The notes under the pieces are model-generated. The model was not told the DNA's origin and did no database searches. It was given only the letters and a program-made list of their open reading frames with translations. A stretch of DNA of 64,000 nucleotides, taken from contig CAZLLU010000002.1 in the NCBI GenBank assembly GCA_964560855.1, positions 11,774 through 75,773 on the forward strand. Direction: 5' to 3'. Within the stretch, counting starts at the first letter, position 1; every line of letters starts with the position of its first letter. Positions 40,834-49,401 of this stretch are shown piece by piece. Source of the DNA: CAJBLF01 sp964560855. GTDB taxonomy: Bacteria > Patescibacteriota > Gracilibacteria > Absconditabacterales > Absconditicoccaceae. The position numbers were made by a program, and so were the translations under genes.

Positions 40834-42132
40834 ATGGAAAGCATAAAAGAGTGATGAGAAGCAAACAAAAAAACGATTGTTTCACTACATGAGGTAGACA
40901 AAAAACATGAAATCGTAGATGCGTTGTGACTCTCGCTAGATATTAGATATGCACCTAGAAAAGTCCCTTTGGATCATATTTTTTACGATCTTAAAAATTT
41001 CCAAAATAGGAAAAAGGAATATAGCGAACACAGTGTTAACAATATTGTACACGCGGTTCTGGAAGGAAAATTTGATCTCAGGATTTTCAATCCTTTGGTG
41101 CTCTGGAAAGATAAGAAGGATCAAAAATTATACATTTTGAGCGGACATTCGAGATACGAAGCATTCAAAAGATTGTCTACGACCTACAAAGATCATGAAC
41201 AGGTAAAAAAATTCTTTGACCAATATCAGTACGATTTCACTCAAATCCCAGCTTTGGTTATGGATGATGTAAATTTCGAAGATGCAAAATTCATAGCGTT
41301 GACGAGCAATGCATTGGCAACAATAGAGACCGATACCGAAAGAGCTGAAATATACAGATCATTCAGACAATTAGGCAAAGATAAAAAGTTTATAGAAGAG
41401 TTTGGAAGAAAATGCGAAAAAAGCAATCGATCCAGAATCAATGCATATTCATATCTCAATCCTGATGGAATGCTCGTACAGTTCTTGGATATGTTTGTGA
41501 ATAATACAGACGAAAGTACCATCATTAAGAGGATAGCTATTTGGATCGGAAATATCAGAAAAAAACATCCAGAATTGACCAATGCACATGAGGAGGAATT
41601 ATTTACTCGATTGATGAGAAAAGGAGGATACGGAAACCAGCAGGGACAGGTACATACGCAGCAAAAGTTTATTGACGTGGTGGAAAAACATATTTCAAGG
41701 ATAGATTTATCCAAAGACGAATGTCTGAATATCTTGAATATCAAAACCTTATCTTTTGCTATGCAGCAATACTATGAAATAGAAAAAGAGCTTAAACAAA
41801 AAAAACAGGCGTTGTATACTGAATTTCATACTATTCGCAGAAGATTCAATCAGGAACATATAAAAAAAGAAGAGAGGATAGGGGAGCTGGAGCAAACAGT
41901 GAAAGAAATCATAGGGATGCCTATGGAATCCGTAGATAAGTTAGATCAGATAGAATCATTTCTCTTTGATGTGAAACCGTTTATCAATGATGAAAATGTT
42001 TTGCTCATCAAAAATCGTATCATGGATGAAATAAATGCTATAGAACAAGCATATTATCTCCATAAAAAAAAGAAACCCATCTATATGGAAGCAGGCAAAA
42101 AAGAGATCTTAATTGACTTTACAGAGGAATAG
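40834..42132 (+). CDS. ParB/Srx-like N-terminal domain protein with helical C-terminus
   Basis: 432 aa from ATG 40834 to TAG 42130-42132; TGAs lie only in the first 40 codons. Near residue 85-110, LRIFNPLVLWKDKK then YILSGHSRYEAFKRLS resembles the ParB/sulfiredoxin-type nucleotide-binding box (G-H-x-R). The next part is helical; a Q-rich HTQQKFIDVVEKH occurs mid-protein. The last 150 residues are Lys/Glu-rich and probably coiled coil. No ParA neighbour. Could be a DNA-binding or nuclease regulator. Strong promoter; a shared terminator follows. Confidence 0.7.
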
Positions 42133-42176
42133 TTTTTTCTGGCTTTAAAAAATATGTGGAATACAGAAAATATAGT

Positions 42177-42206
42177 AAAAAAACTCCGAATGAACGGAGT
42201 TTTTTC
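42177..42206. terminator. Bidirectional terminator
   Basis: AAAAACTCCG-AATGAA-CGGAGTTTTTT between the convergent ParB-like gene and clpP. Confidence 0.85.
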
Positions 42207-42226
42207 TCTGTAAGTGCTAAGGAAAA

Positions 42227-42802
42227 TTACTTGATGATTTTGTCGATAATGCCGTATTTCATAGCTTCTTCTGCAGTCATCCATTTATTTCTTTCCATAT
42301 CTTTCGCTACTTGCTCATTTTTTTGCCCGGTATGCTTAGATACGAGATCGATAAACATATTTTTCACTTTCAAAATTTCTTCTGCCTGGATGACAATATC
42401 GGTAGCTTGACCTTCTGCGCCACCCAACGGTTGATGGATCATGACCTTGCTATGTGGGAGTGCGTATCTTTTTCCTTTTGCTCCTCATGCTAGAATAACT
42501 GATCCCATAGATGCAGCCAATCCTACACAGATAGTAGAGACATCGCATTTTACATATTGCATGACGTCGTAGATAGCCATTCCACTATAGACTTCTCCGC
42601 CTGGTGTATTGATGAACATGACGATATCTTTGTCAGGATCTTTTTTCTCCAGATACAGCAATTGTGCTACGATGGTGTTGACCATAGCTGCGTCCACTTG
42701 CTCGCCAACGAAGATAATCCTGTCTTCAAGAAGTCTTGAATAAATATCATACGCTCTTTCTCCTCCTTTTACTTTTTCGATAACGCTTGGGACTAATGTC
42801 AT
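42227..42802 (-). CDS. clpP: ATP-dependent Clp protease proteolytic subunit
   Basis: 191 aa from ATG 42802 to TAA 42227. Active-site Ser in TICVGLAASMGSVILA and His in SKVMIHQPLGGAEG; one TGA (Gly) between them. Also FINTPGGEVYSGMAIYD. Forms the 14-mer proteolytic chamber fed by ClpX or ClpC, neither of which is in the window. The 5' leader is a stretch of AATTTTAAATT repeats with no SD. Confidence 0.96.
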
Positions 42803-42870
42803 GTAAATAATTTAAAATTTAAAATTTAGAATTTAAAATTCAAAATTAGTTCTATAGTAATCAAATTATA
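42803..42870 (-). promoter_or_regulatory. Repeat-rich leader of clpP
   Basis: On the minus strand TTACTATAGAACTAATTTTG is followed by AATTTTAAATTCTAAATTTT repeats to the ATG. Same architecture as the other leaders. Confidence 0.5.
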
Positions 42871-43017
42871 TGCCAAAATTCGTCGATTTGCAAATGAGTA
42901 CGAGCAATTTAGTTATTTTAGCAACCAAAATCAACTTGAATTTATATAATAAAAGTGTAAAAAATTGAGTAATCTGGCTTTGTGTCTTTACTTTTACGTA
43001 AAAAATGATAAATAAAT

Positions 43018-43135
43018 AAGTATAAAGCATAAAGCTTCAAGTATAAAGCCGCATTCTACAAAATAAGCAGCTTTGAACTTATAGCTTTAAACTTATAGCT
43101 TTGAACTTATAGCTTTGAGCTTATAACTTTAAGCG
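43018..43135. repeat. Tandem GCTTTGAACTTATA repeats
   Basis: At least five related units (AGCTTTGAACTTAT / AGCTTTAAACTTAT / AGCTTTGAGCTTAT), preceded by AAAGCATAAAGCTTCAAG, in the leader of the AT-hook protein gene. The rest of 42871-43164 has no ORF. Confidence 0.7.
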
Positions 43136-43164
43136 ATATTCATTTAGTCCTTTAGTTTCACCAT

Positions 43165-43989
43165 ATGGCAAAACAAAAAAAGAAAGCTCCTGGAAGACCG
43201 AAGAAGGAATTCGTCTCCAAGAAGCCAAAAACCAAGATAAAATCCTGACCAGGAAGACCAAGAAAAGATCAGAAATATACTGCGGTGCAACAACAGGTAC
43301 CGCAAGCTGTGGTATGATTCGTAGCAAAGTCCGTTGATGAATCAAAAAAAAAGGATCTCATCATCCTGATTTTATTCCTCCTATCTTTTGTTCTCTTTGT
43401 CGTCTCTTTGTATTTCACTTTCATGAAGAAGAAAGCACCGAGCGATCTGACCGCAGAGGAAATAGCAGAAATCACGAACGTAGAAACCGGAAATATCGAT
43501 TATAATCTACCAGGCACGACAGAAGCACCTGAAACGCCTGAAGTGAATGTAGTTGAGGAGCAACCTTCTCCTGCTGTGATTCAAAATCTGAATACAGAGC
43601 AACAGCTTATCGTTGATTTCTATCAAGCAGTGAATACCGTGGATATGGATGCGTTGTATACATTGACCGATGCGCGTCTGGAAGAATCCAATGTCTTCAA
43701 AACTTATTATAGCAGAAGATGGCTTACCAATTTTTCTGCATCCATACTCGCGCCAAAGATCGTCGTGACTAATATCCAGGAAGTGTCTACGACATCCACA
43801 AATCCAAATATCAAAAATTTCGAATATACCGTTGAATATATACTTGCAAACAATCAGCAGAGATTCACGGAAGAGCGATCTACGACCTTGATCAAGAAAG
43901 GCGACAATCGGAGAGTCGGTAAGCTGATGTGTGAGACAAAATGATGCTCTACTATGCCATTTTTCAATCCAGAGAAATATAAAAATTAA
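43165..43989 (+). CDS. Membrane protein with two N-terminal AT-hooks
   Basis: 274 aa from ATG 43165 to TAA 43987-43989. Two AT-hook cores occur in a Lys-rich N terminus: KKAPGRPKKEF and SGPGRPRKDQ (one Gly is a TGA). A single transmembrane helix near residues 72-92 (LIILILFLLSFVLFVVSLYF) follows. After an acidic linker, the extracytoplasmic part has QQLIVDFYQAVNTVDMDALYTLTDARL, resembling an NTF2-like/DUF4878-type fold. The topology puts the AT-hooks inside and the folded domain outside, so it may tether AT-rich DNA to the membrane. The architecture is read from sequence; the role is inference. Confidence 0.75.
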
Positions 43990-44125
43990 TGAATAATGAA
44001 TAGTGAATAATGAAAAATGTAGGACTTTGTTTCGATATGACCTATTATCTATTACAATAGTCCATAATAAAATAATTCATACATTATTCATTTTTCATTT
44101 TTAATTTTTCATTAGTTACGTAGTT
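43990..44125 (+). promoter_or_regulatory. Repeat-rich leader of miaA
   Basis: TATTACAATAGTCCATAATA (44050 region) is followed by ATTCATACATTATTCATTTT repeats; AATGAATAATGAATAGTG repeats precede it. Confidence 0.55.
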
Positions 44126-45082
44126 ATGGAAGTCCAAGATATAGTTGTAGAGGCAAAACAAGAAATCCAGTCCTTTCGCGAAAAGTATCCTGATGGAGTA
44201 GTTATTATTTGGGGGGCGACCGCAACAGGCAAGAGCAAACTTTCGGTGCTGCTTTCTGAATTTTTTGATACGGAAATTATCTCTGCAGATAGCAGGCAGA
44301 TCTTTCGTTATATGAATATTTGAACAGATAAAATTCCTTCTGACATTCTTTCACGTATCCCTCATCATCAGATCAATATCGTCGATCCCGATCAGACCTA
44401 CACATCATGACAACGAAAAAATGACGTCTACAAGATCATTCCGGAGATCCAGAAGAGAGGGAAACTCCCGATGATTGTGGGAGGAACATGATTGTATATC
44501 GATACGGTGTACAAAAACTTTTCCATGCCAGATATCGAACCGGATATGAAATTGAGAGAAGAACTGTTCGCCAAGGAAGAAAAAGAGCCAGGAATCTTGC
44601 ATAAAGAATTGATGAAATTAGATCCAGAAGAAGCAGCAAAACTCCATCCGAAGTCTACCAGATATATAGTAAGGGCACTCGAGATTTTCTACAAAAGCGG
44701 GAAAAAGAAGACAGATACCTTCATCTCTCAGCCGCCGCAACGGCCATTGCTTATGCTCGGACTCCGACGTGAAAAAGAGGACACCAACAAAAGAATTAAT
44801 GCAAGGATCAAAGAGATGATCGCTTGATGATTGGTCGATGAAGTAAAATGATTACTAGCAAAATGATATACCAAAAATATGCAATCCATGCAGGGAATAG
44901 GATACAAAGAAGTTGTAGAGTTTCTGGACGGAAAATATGATCAAAAAGAGATGGAGGAGCATATCAAGATCACTACGCATCAATTAGCAAAAAAGCAACG
45001 CAGCCGATTCCGTCGCTATATCGCCGAGGGAATACAGACACCAAGAGAAAATGTAACTTACAAAGTGCGAAAGCTATCGTAA
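44126..45082 (+). CDS. miaA: tRNA dimethylallyltransferase
   Basis: 318 aa from ATG 44126 to TAA 45080-45082, with about nine TGA (Gly). P-loop IIWGATATGKSKLSVLL, then DTEIISADSRQIFRYMNIGTDKIP, PMIVGGTGLYIDTV and the C-terminal IGYKEVVEFLDG and RSRFRRY are family hallmarks. It adds dimethylallyl to A37 of tRNAs reading UNN codons. It would matter here because codons starting with U, including the reassigned UGA, are read by such tRNAs. Confidence 0.95.
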
Positions 45083-45087
45083 CAAAA

Positions 45088-45220
45088 AAGACGTACCCTC
45101 TTTATTTAAAAGAGGGAGGTATCCGTATTTACGGATGGGAGATTTTACCATAGTCGCAAAATCCTCCGTCCCGAAATGTCGGGACACCTCCTTTCGGTAA
45201 AGGAGGAACGTTTTTTTTTG
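45088..45220. repeat. MITE-like inverted repeat element
   Basis: AAAAAAGACGTACCCTC at the left is mirrored by GAGGAACGTTTTTTTTT at the right. Inside are CCTCTTTATTTAAAAGAGG, TCCGTATTTACGGA, CGTCCCGAAATGTCGGGAC and CCTCCTTTCGGTAAAGGAGG hairpins. No ORF. Similar pieces occur at 50890-51010. Confidence 0.65.
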
Positions 45221-45229
45221 TCTTCGTTA

Positions 45230-47056
45230 TTAGTTGGCTTTTAGGTGTTTGAGTTGTATCTTCAAAAATCCCAATATCTGCCTTTTTTCATTCCTTGCTT
45301 TGATATCCGTCATGACCCAATCAAGGGTCTTTTTCAATAATTTTCCGATAGCAGGTCATGCGGGGAGATGTAATTCGTCCATGATATATGCTCAGTTAAT
45401 TGCGAGATCTTTTATTGTGAATTGTCCTTCTTTTTTGTGAAGTTGTTTCAAAATCGTCTTTAGCTTTTCGACATCGGAGATGTCGGAGCTATTTTGTAGT
45501 GGATTATACTGACCCAATCTATCTGCCATCGTGATATCCATGATATTCATCGCTCTCTCGAGTCCTGCATTGCTGAGGAATGCTCTGACTTTTTTTTCTG
45601 TATTGTCTTCTTTGGTCATCAGCATCTCTTCTGGCTTATGATGATGCGCTATGAGTCGCGCTATTTCCGTGATTTCTTTGCTGGAGAATCCGAGCACTTT
45701 GAAATCCTTTTTCGCATATTCTGGCGAGCTTCTTCTATGATTCAGCGGACCAGCTAAGATTTCTCTGATCTCTTCTTTGCTGAGGTTGTCTTTGTATGCG
45801 CCGAACTGCTCAACTTTGCCGACATCGTGGTAAAGCATAGCGAATCTCACAAGCGGATCTTTGTTGATACTTTGCAATTCGCGTAACGCCAAAAGTGTAT
45901 GGGTATAGACGTCGAACGGATGATATCTGACGGGTTGGTCGATATTCTTGGTTTCATGGAGTGCAGGGAAAAGATGCTCCAATAATCTCGCTTCGTCGAG
46001 CAATGCGACGAAACCGAATGGATCGCCGACCGTGAATGCTTCCATCATTTCATCTTTGATTCTTTCTTTCGCTACATTTTTTACGAGTTCATGATTCTTT
46101 TTTACGCTATTCCATGTTTCTTTGATAAAGTCGAAAAGCTGTGCTTTGCCTTTGGATGTGGTACGCAATTTTTCATTCAAAACATTTACAAACCTAATCG
46201 CTCTGATGATTCTCAATGCATCTTCGTTGAATCTTTTGTCCGGATCGCCGACAGCTCTCAATCTTTTGCGGATAAGATCTTGGATTCCCTTGTGCGGATC
46301 AACTACGATACGTAGTAATTTTCAATTTCCCTCCTTCGAGGACAAGTCAATTTTCAATTTTCAATTCTTTTTTGTAGAAAAAACAGTTGCTGACTTTAGC
46401 ATTTCTACAAGATGGTCATCGTGGAAAAATCCATTTTTGAAGAGTTTGGAAATGTGTTTATGATCTTGAAGTATCAAGAGATTCAAGTCCTTGATGAGAA
46501 TATATCCCTGGTCGTTCAATTTCTGGATGGACGTGTCGTCGTCAGAATAATTATGGATATTTTTTCCCGTGATTTGTTTTTCATATTCCTGTGTCCGTTT
46601 CGTATTTGTATAATAGATGCAGTTGATCGTGAAGTCTCTTCTGTTGGAGTCTAATAATATATCATCGCTCCATTCAATCTCTCACGGATGTCTGTAATCG
46701 TCATATTTACCTTCGGTACGTAACGGTGTCAATTCATACTTAATCGCTTCATGATCCAATGCTTTCATCTTTCCATTTTTCAATTTTTCAGTTTTTTTGA
46801 TGAGCGTCATTGTTCCGAATTTCTCGGTCATAAAGTAGGACATGCCTTTTTTGTCTATCAGGTTATTCAGTTGTTTTGGATCGCCGCTCATAGTAAAGTC
46901 GATGTCGGTCGGTTTTTTATCGATACCCAAAAGCAGGTCCCTGACGCAGCCTCCTACGAGAAAGAATGTGTGCGGATCTTTGAGCCTTTTTTGTAGGAAT
47001 GCGATGTGCGAGTCCAAAATTTTAAGCGAGTCAAAAGACAACATAAACATAGACAT
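45230..47056 (-). CDS. cca: CCA-adding enzyme (poly(A)-polymerase/tRNA nucleotidyltransferase) with HD domain
   Basis: 608 aa from ATG 47056 to TAA 45230. The nucleotidyltransferase head has TFFLVGGCVRDLLLG and PTDIDFTMSGDP (metal-binding DxD). It is followed by the RRDFTIN segment and GDPDKRFNEDALRIIRAIRF. A C-terminal HD domain has MLYHDVGKVEQFGAY and LIAHHHKPEEM, as in bacterial CCA enzymes with phosphatase-like domains. It builds or repairs the tRNA 3' CCA end. Near 46318-46372 a repeat of AATTGAA units is read in frame (KKNGKLKIDLSSKEGNGK), with two TGA codons. The leader has TATAGTATCGTCATAAATTC. Confidence 0.92.
46318..46372 (-). repeat. Simple repeat inside cca (AATTGAA)
   Basis: TTTTCAATTTC and CAATTTTCAATTTTCAATTC units flank a short unrelated core; in-frame TGA codons make Gly. 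Confidence 0.75.
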
Positions 47057-47205
47057 AAGTAAAAAATCACTAATTGTGAATTATGAATTTATGACGATAC
47101 TATAATCAAAGCAAGAAAGTTTTCAAATAAAAAAAACTCATTTTCAATTGCATTTTTATTTGAAATTTGTATATACATCCCCGCACATATGTTTTTTCGA
47201 TATAT

Positions 47206-47260
47206 GGGTGCATAGCTCAATTGGTTAGAGCAGTCCCGCTAAAGCGGGAAAGGTTCAAGG
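47206..47260 (+). tRNA. tRNA 5'-half copy (non-functional fragment)
   Basis: The first 28 nt match the tRNA-Lys at 47521 except one base (A for G at position 7). After the D-arm comes a perfect hairpin TCCCGC-TAAA-GCGGGA in place of an anticodon arm, then AAGGTTCAAGG and T-rich sequence with no T-arm or acceptor 3' strand. A relic or partial duplication of a tRNA gene. Confidence 0.6.
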
Positions 47261-47282
47261 TTTTTATGTATAAATAATCCAT

Positions 47283-47543
47283 ATGTATTATATATACATC
47301 CTAAAATAAAATAAATACTATGTGTGAACTACAAATAATATAAAAAGAAGATTTGATGAACATAAGAGATGAAATAGCTATTTTACGAAAAGAATAGGAA
47401 AAAATATAATATTATTATGACGGTTCCAGTCTTCTACGAAAAAAGAAGCTATGGAATTAGAAAGCAAAATAAAAAGATCTGGTCATATCGAGAGATGGAC
47501 CAAAGAGGAAACATTTACATGGGTGCGTAGCTCAATTGGTTAG
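47283..47543 (+). pseudogene. GIY-YIG endonuclease ORF, TAA-interrupted, running into tRNA-Lys
   Basis: From ATG 47283 the frame gives MYYIYILK, a TAA (47307-47309), then NKYYVGTTNNIKRRFDEH and continues open with TGA as Gly through KRSGHIERWTKEETFTW to TAG 47541-47543. YIYIL and YYVG are the two GIY-YIG strands; KRRFDEH and EAMELESK hold the catalytic Arg and Glu positions. Size (~87 codons) fits the single-domain UvrC-type GIY-YIG family. The last eight codons (WVRSSIG) are made from the 5' end of tRNA-Lys. A 5'-half tRNA copy lies upstream, so the ORF sits between two tRNA starts. Probably decayed. Confidence 0.7.
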
Positions 47544-47594
47544 AGCAGGTCCCTCTTAAGGACAAGGTTCGGGGTTCGATTCCCCGCGCGCCTA
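47521..47594 (+). tRNA. tRNA-Lys (anticodon CTT)
   Basis: 74 nt: acceptor GGGTGCG pairs with CGCGCCT (two G-T pairs), D-arm GCTC/GAGC, anticodon stem GTCC/GGAC with loop CTCTTAA, so anticodon CTT (T33, A37). T-arm is CGGGG-TTCGATT-CCCCG. No encoded CCA. A terminator-like hairpin follows. Confidence 0.9.
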
Positions 47595-47603
47595 AAAGAA
47601 AAT

Positions 47604-47630
47604 AATCTGATGAAAGTCGGATTTTTTTTT
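47604..47630 (+). terminator. Terminator after tRNA-Lys
   Basis: AATCTGA-TGAAAG-TCGGATT and ten T. Confidence 0.65.
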
Positions 47631-47755
47631 ATTTTTTTGAAAAAAGACGCGTTTCTCAAAAGTATAAATTATTATACAATGGTATTGTTTTTTTTGTGCT
47701 AATGTATATGGTATGCCTAATAAACAAAAGTATAAACATTTAAAAAAACAAAAAT

Positions 47756-49252
47756 ATGTTAAAAGAAAAGAAAGTATTTGTTTTGGATACAAATGTGATT
47801 CTACACAATTTCAATTGTATCTATAATTTCGATGAACATGATGTGATAATCTTGACTACCGTACTGGAAGAACTTGATCGTTTCAAAAAAGGCAATGAAA
47901 CCATGAATGTAAATGTTCGTGAATTTCACAGGATACTTGACAAGTTTGCAGGAAATATGATCAAAATAACTACCGGTAAAGGTGCTAGCGCAAAAGAAAA
48001 GAAGGTTTCCGCATTATTTTATGGCGGAGTAGACCTCGGACCTGATTTGGGAAAAATCCAGATTAAAACATCAAACAAAATCCTTCCCACTATCAAGGGA
48101 ATGTTCTGTGAAATGACTCCCGATCATCGCATATTGAGTGCGGTGTTCAATATCGAAGATGAAGAGAAAAAAGGACAAAAAAGACGTGTTATTCTGGTTA
48201 CCAAAGACGTTAATCTTCGTCTTAAGGCGACTGGTCTCGGGATCGAAGTAGAGGATTATCAACACGACAAAGTTCCTTCTGTTGATCATCTTTATACAGG
48301 TAAAGGAGAAATTACTGGGGATGAGATTGCAGAAGTTATTAAACAGGTGTATGATGGACCTGTGCCGATGTATGAAAAGCCCTATTCTCATCTTATTCCT
48401 CAGAATGTACAGCCGAATATGTACTTTACCCTCCAGGACAAGAAAAAAAGTGCGCTTGTCTATGTAGATAAAAAAAAGGAGAAATTTACTTGTATCCAAA
48501 AGATAACGGTATTTGGTATCACTCCAAGAAATGCAGAACAAACATTTGCGATAGATGCACTCATGCGAAAGGATCTCAGTCTGGTTTCTTTGCTTGGTAA
48601 AGCAGGGACAGGGAAAACTTTGTTGGCTATGGCTGCTTCACTTCAACAATTATTGGATGCAGCATATGATAAAATCATTATTGCAGCAGCGATGATCCCC
48701 TTGAGTAATCGTGATATCGGCGCGTTGCCTGGCGACGCAAACGAAAAAGTGCTACCGTACATGCAAGGTCTCTATGATAACTTGGAATTCATCAAAAGCC
48801 AATACAAAAGCAAAAAAGTCCAAGTGTCTATTGAGGAATCAGAAGAAATGTTATCGTTTTCAAAAAAAAGAAAAAATCGAGCAAAACCTCAAACAAAACC
48901 TCAAGCAGAAGAAAAGGATTTTGTCTCTTTAGCACTAAAGGAAGGCAAGATCAAGATCCAACCTTTGGCTTCTATCCGCGGACGTAGTTTCAACAATACT
49001 ATCTTCATTATCGATGAAGCGCAAAATCTGACGCCTCATGAAGTGAAAACTATTGTCACTCGCGCAGGTGAAAACACCAAGGTCATCTTCTGTGGTGATG
49101 TTCAGCAAATCGATTCACCCTATTTGGATCCAAGATCCAATGGATTAAGCCATCTGATTTATCGTATGGCAGGTAATGATGTCGTAGCTCACATAACCCT
49201 TGAAAAAGGAGAACGTAGCCATCTGGCTGAATTGGCTGCCGACTTATTGTAA
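47756..49252 (+). CDS. PIN-PhoH fusion ATPase (YlaK-like)
   Basis: 498 aa from ATG 47756 to TAA 49250-49252. The N-terminal PIN domain has KVFVLDTNVILHNF and LEELDRFKKG, and later DHRILSAVFN and VILVTKDVNLRLKA with the conserved acidic residues. The C-terminal PhoH ATPase has LLGKAGTGKTLLAMAASLQ (Walker A), ASIRGRSFNNTIFIIDEAQN (Walker B) and FCGDVQQID. Such PhoH2-type proteins are ATP-dependent RNA-unwinding RNases. It is the longest gene in the window without a single in-frame TGA. A good terminator follows. Confidence 0.94.
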   Translation: MLKEKKVFVLDTNVILHNFNCIYNFDEHDVIILTTVLEELDRFKKGNETMNVNVREFHRILDKFAGNMIKITTGKGASAKEKKVSALFYGGVDLGPDLGKIQIKTSNKILPTIKGMFCEMTPDHRILSAVFNIEDEEKKGQKRRVILVTKDVNLRLKATGLGIEVEDYQHDKVPSVDHLYTGKGEITGDEIAEVIKQVYDGPVPMYEKPYSHLIPQNVQPNMYFTLQDKKKSALVYVDKKKEKFTCIQKITVFGITPRNAEQTFAIDALMRKDLSLVSLLGKAGTGKTLLAMAASLQQLLDAAYDKIIIAAAMIPLSNRDIGALPGDANEKVLPYMQGLYDNLEFIKSQYKSKKVQVSIEESEEMLSFSKKRKNRAKPQTKPQAEEKDFVSLALKEGKIKIQPLASIRGRSFNNTIFIIDEAQNLTPHEVKTIVTRAGENTKVIFCGDVQQIDSPYLDPRSNGLSHLIYRMAGNDVVAHITLEKGERSHLAELAADLL

Positions 49253-49273
49253 AAATGTATTATTATTTAGAAG

Positions 49274-49303
49274 GGACGTCGTTATTTACGGCGTCCTTTT
49301 TTG
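49274..49303 (+). terminator. Intrinsic terminator
   Basis: GGACGTCG-TTATTTA-CGGCGTCC, then six T. Confidence 0.8.
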
Positions 49304-49314
49304 ATTGTTTTTCT

Positions 49315-49401
49315 ATGAGACTTTATTACAGTAGTCCATAATAAGACAAAACTATCATTTTTCATTCTTCATTTTTAATTATTAATTTCGCGAAGCGAAT
49401 C
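49315..49401 (+). promoter_or_regulatory. Repeat-rich leader of obg
   Basis: TATTACAGTAGTCCATAATA, AGACAAAACTATC, then ATTTTTCATTCTTCATTTTT repeats before the ATG at 49402. Confidence 0.55.

Noticed and set aside
43018..43135. CRISPR-like or iteron origin from GCTTTGAACTTATA units
   Set aside because: Units are contiguous without unique spacers, and no replication initiator gene is adjacent. Better explained as a simple repeat in a leader.
47206..47260. A second functional tRNA
   Set aside because: No T-arm, no 3' acceptor strand and no acceptable 7-nt anticodon loop.
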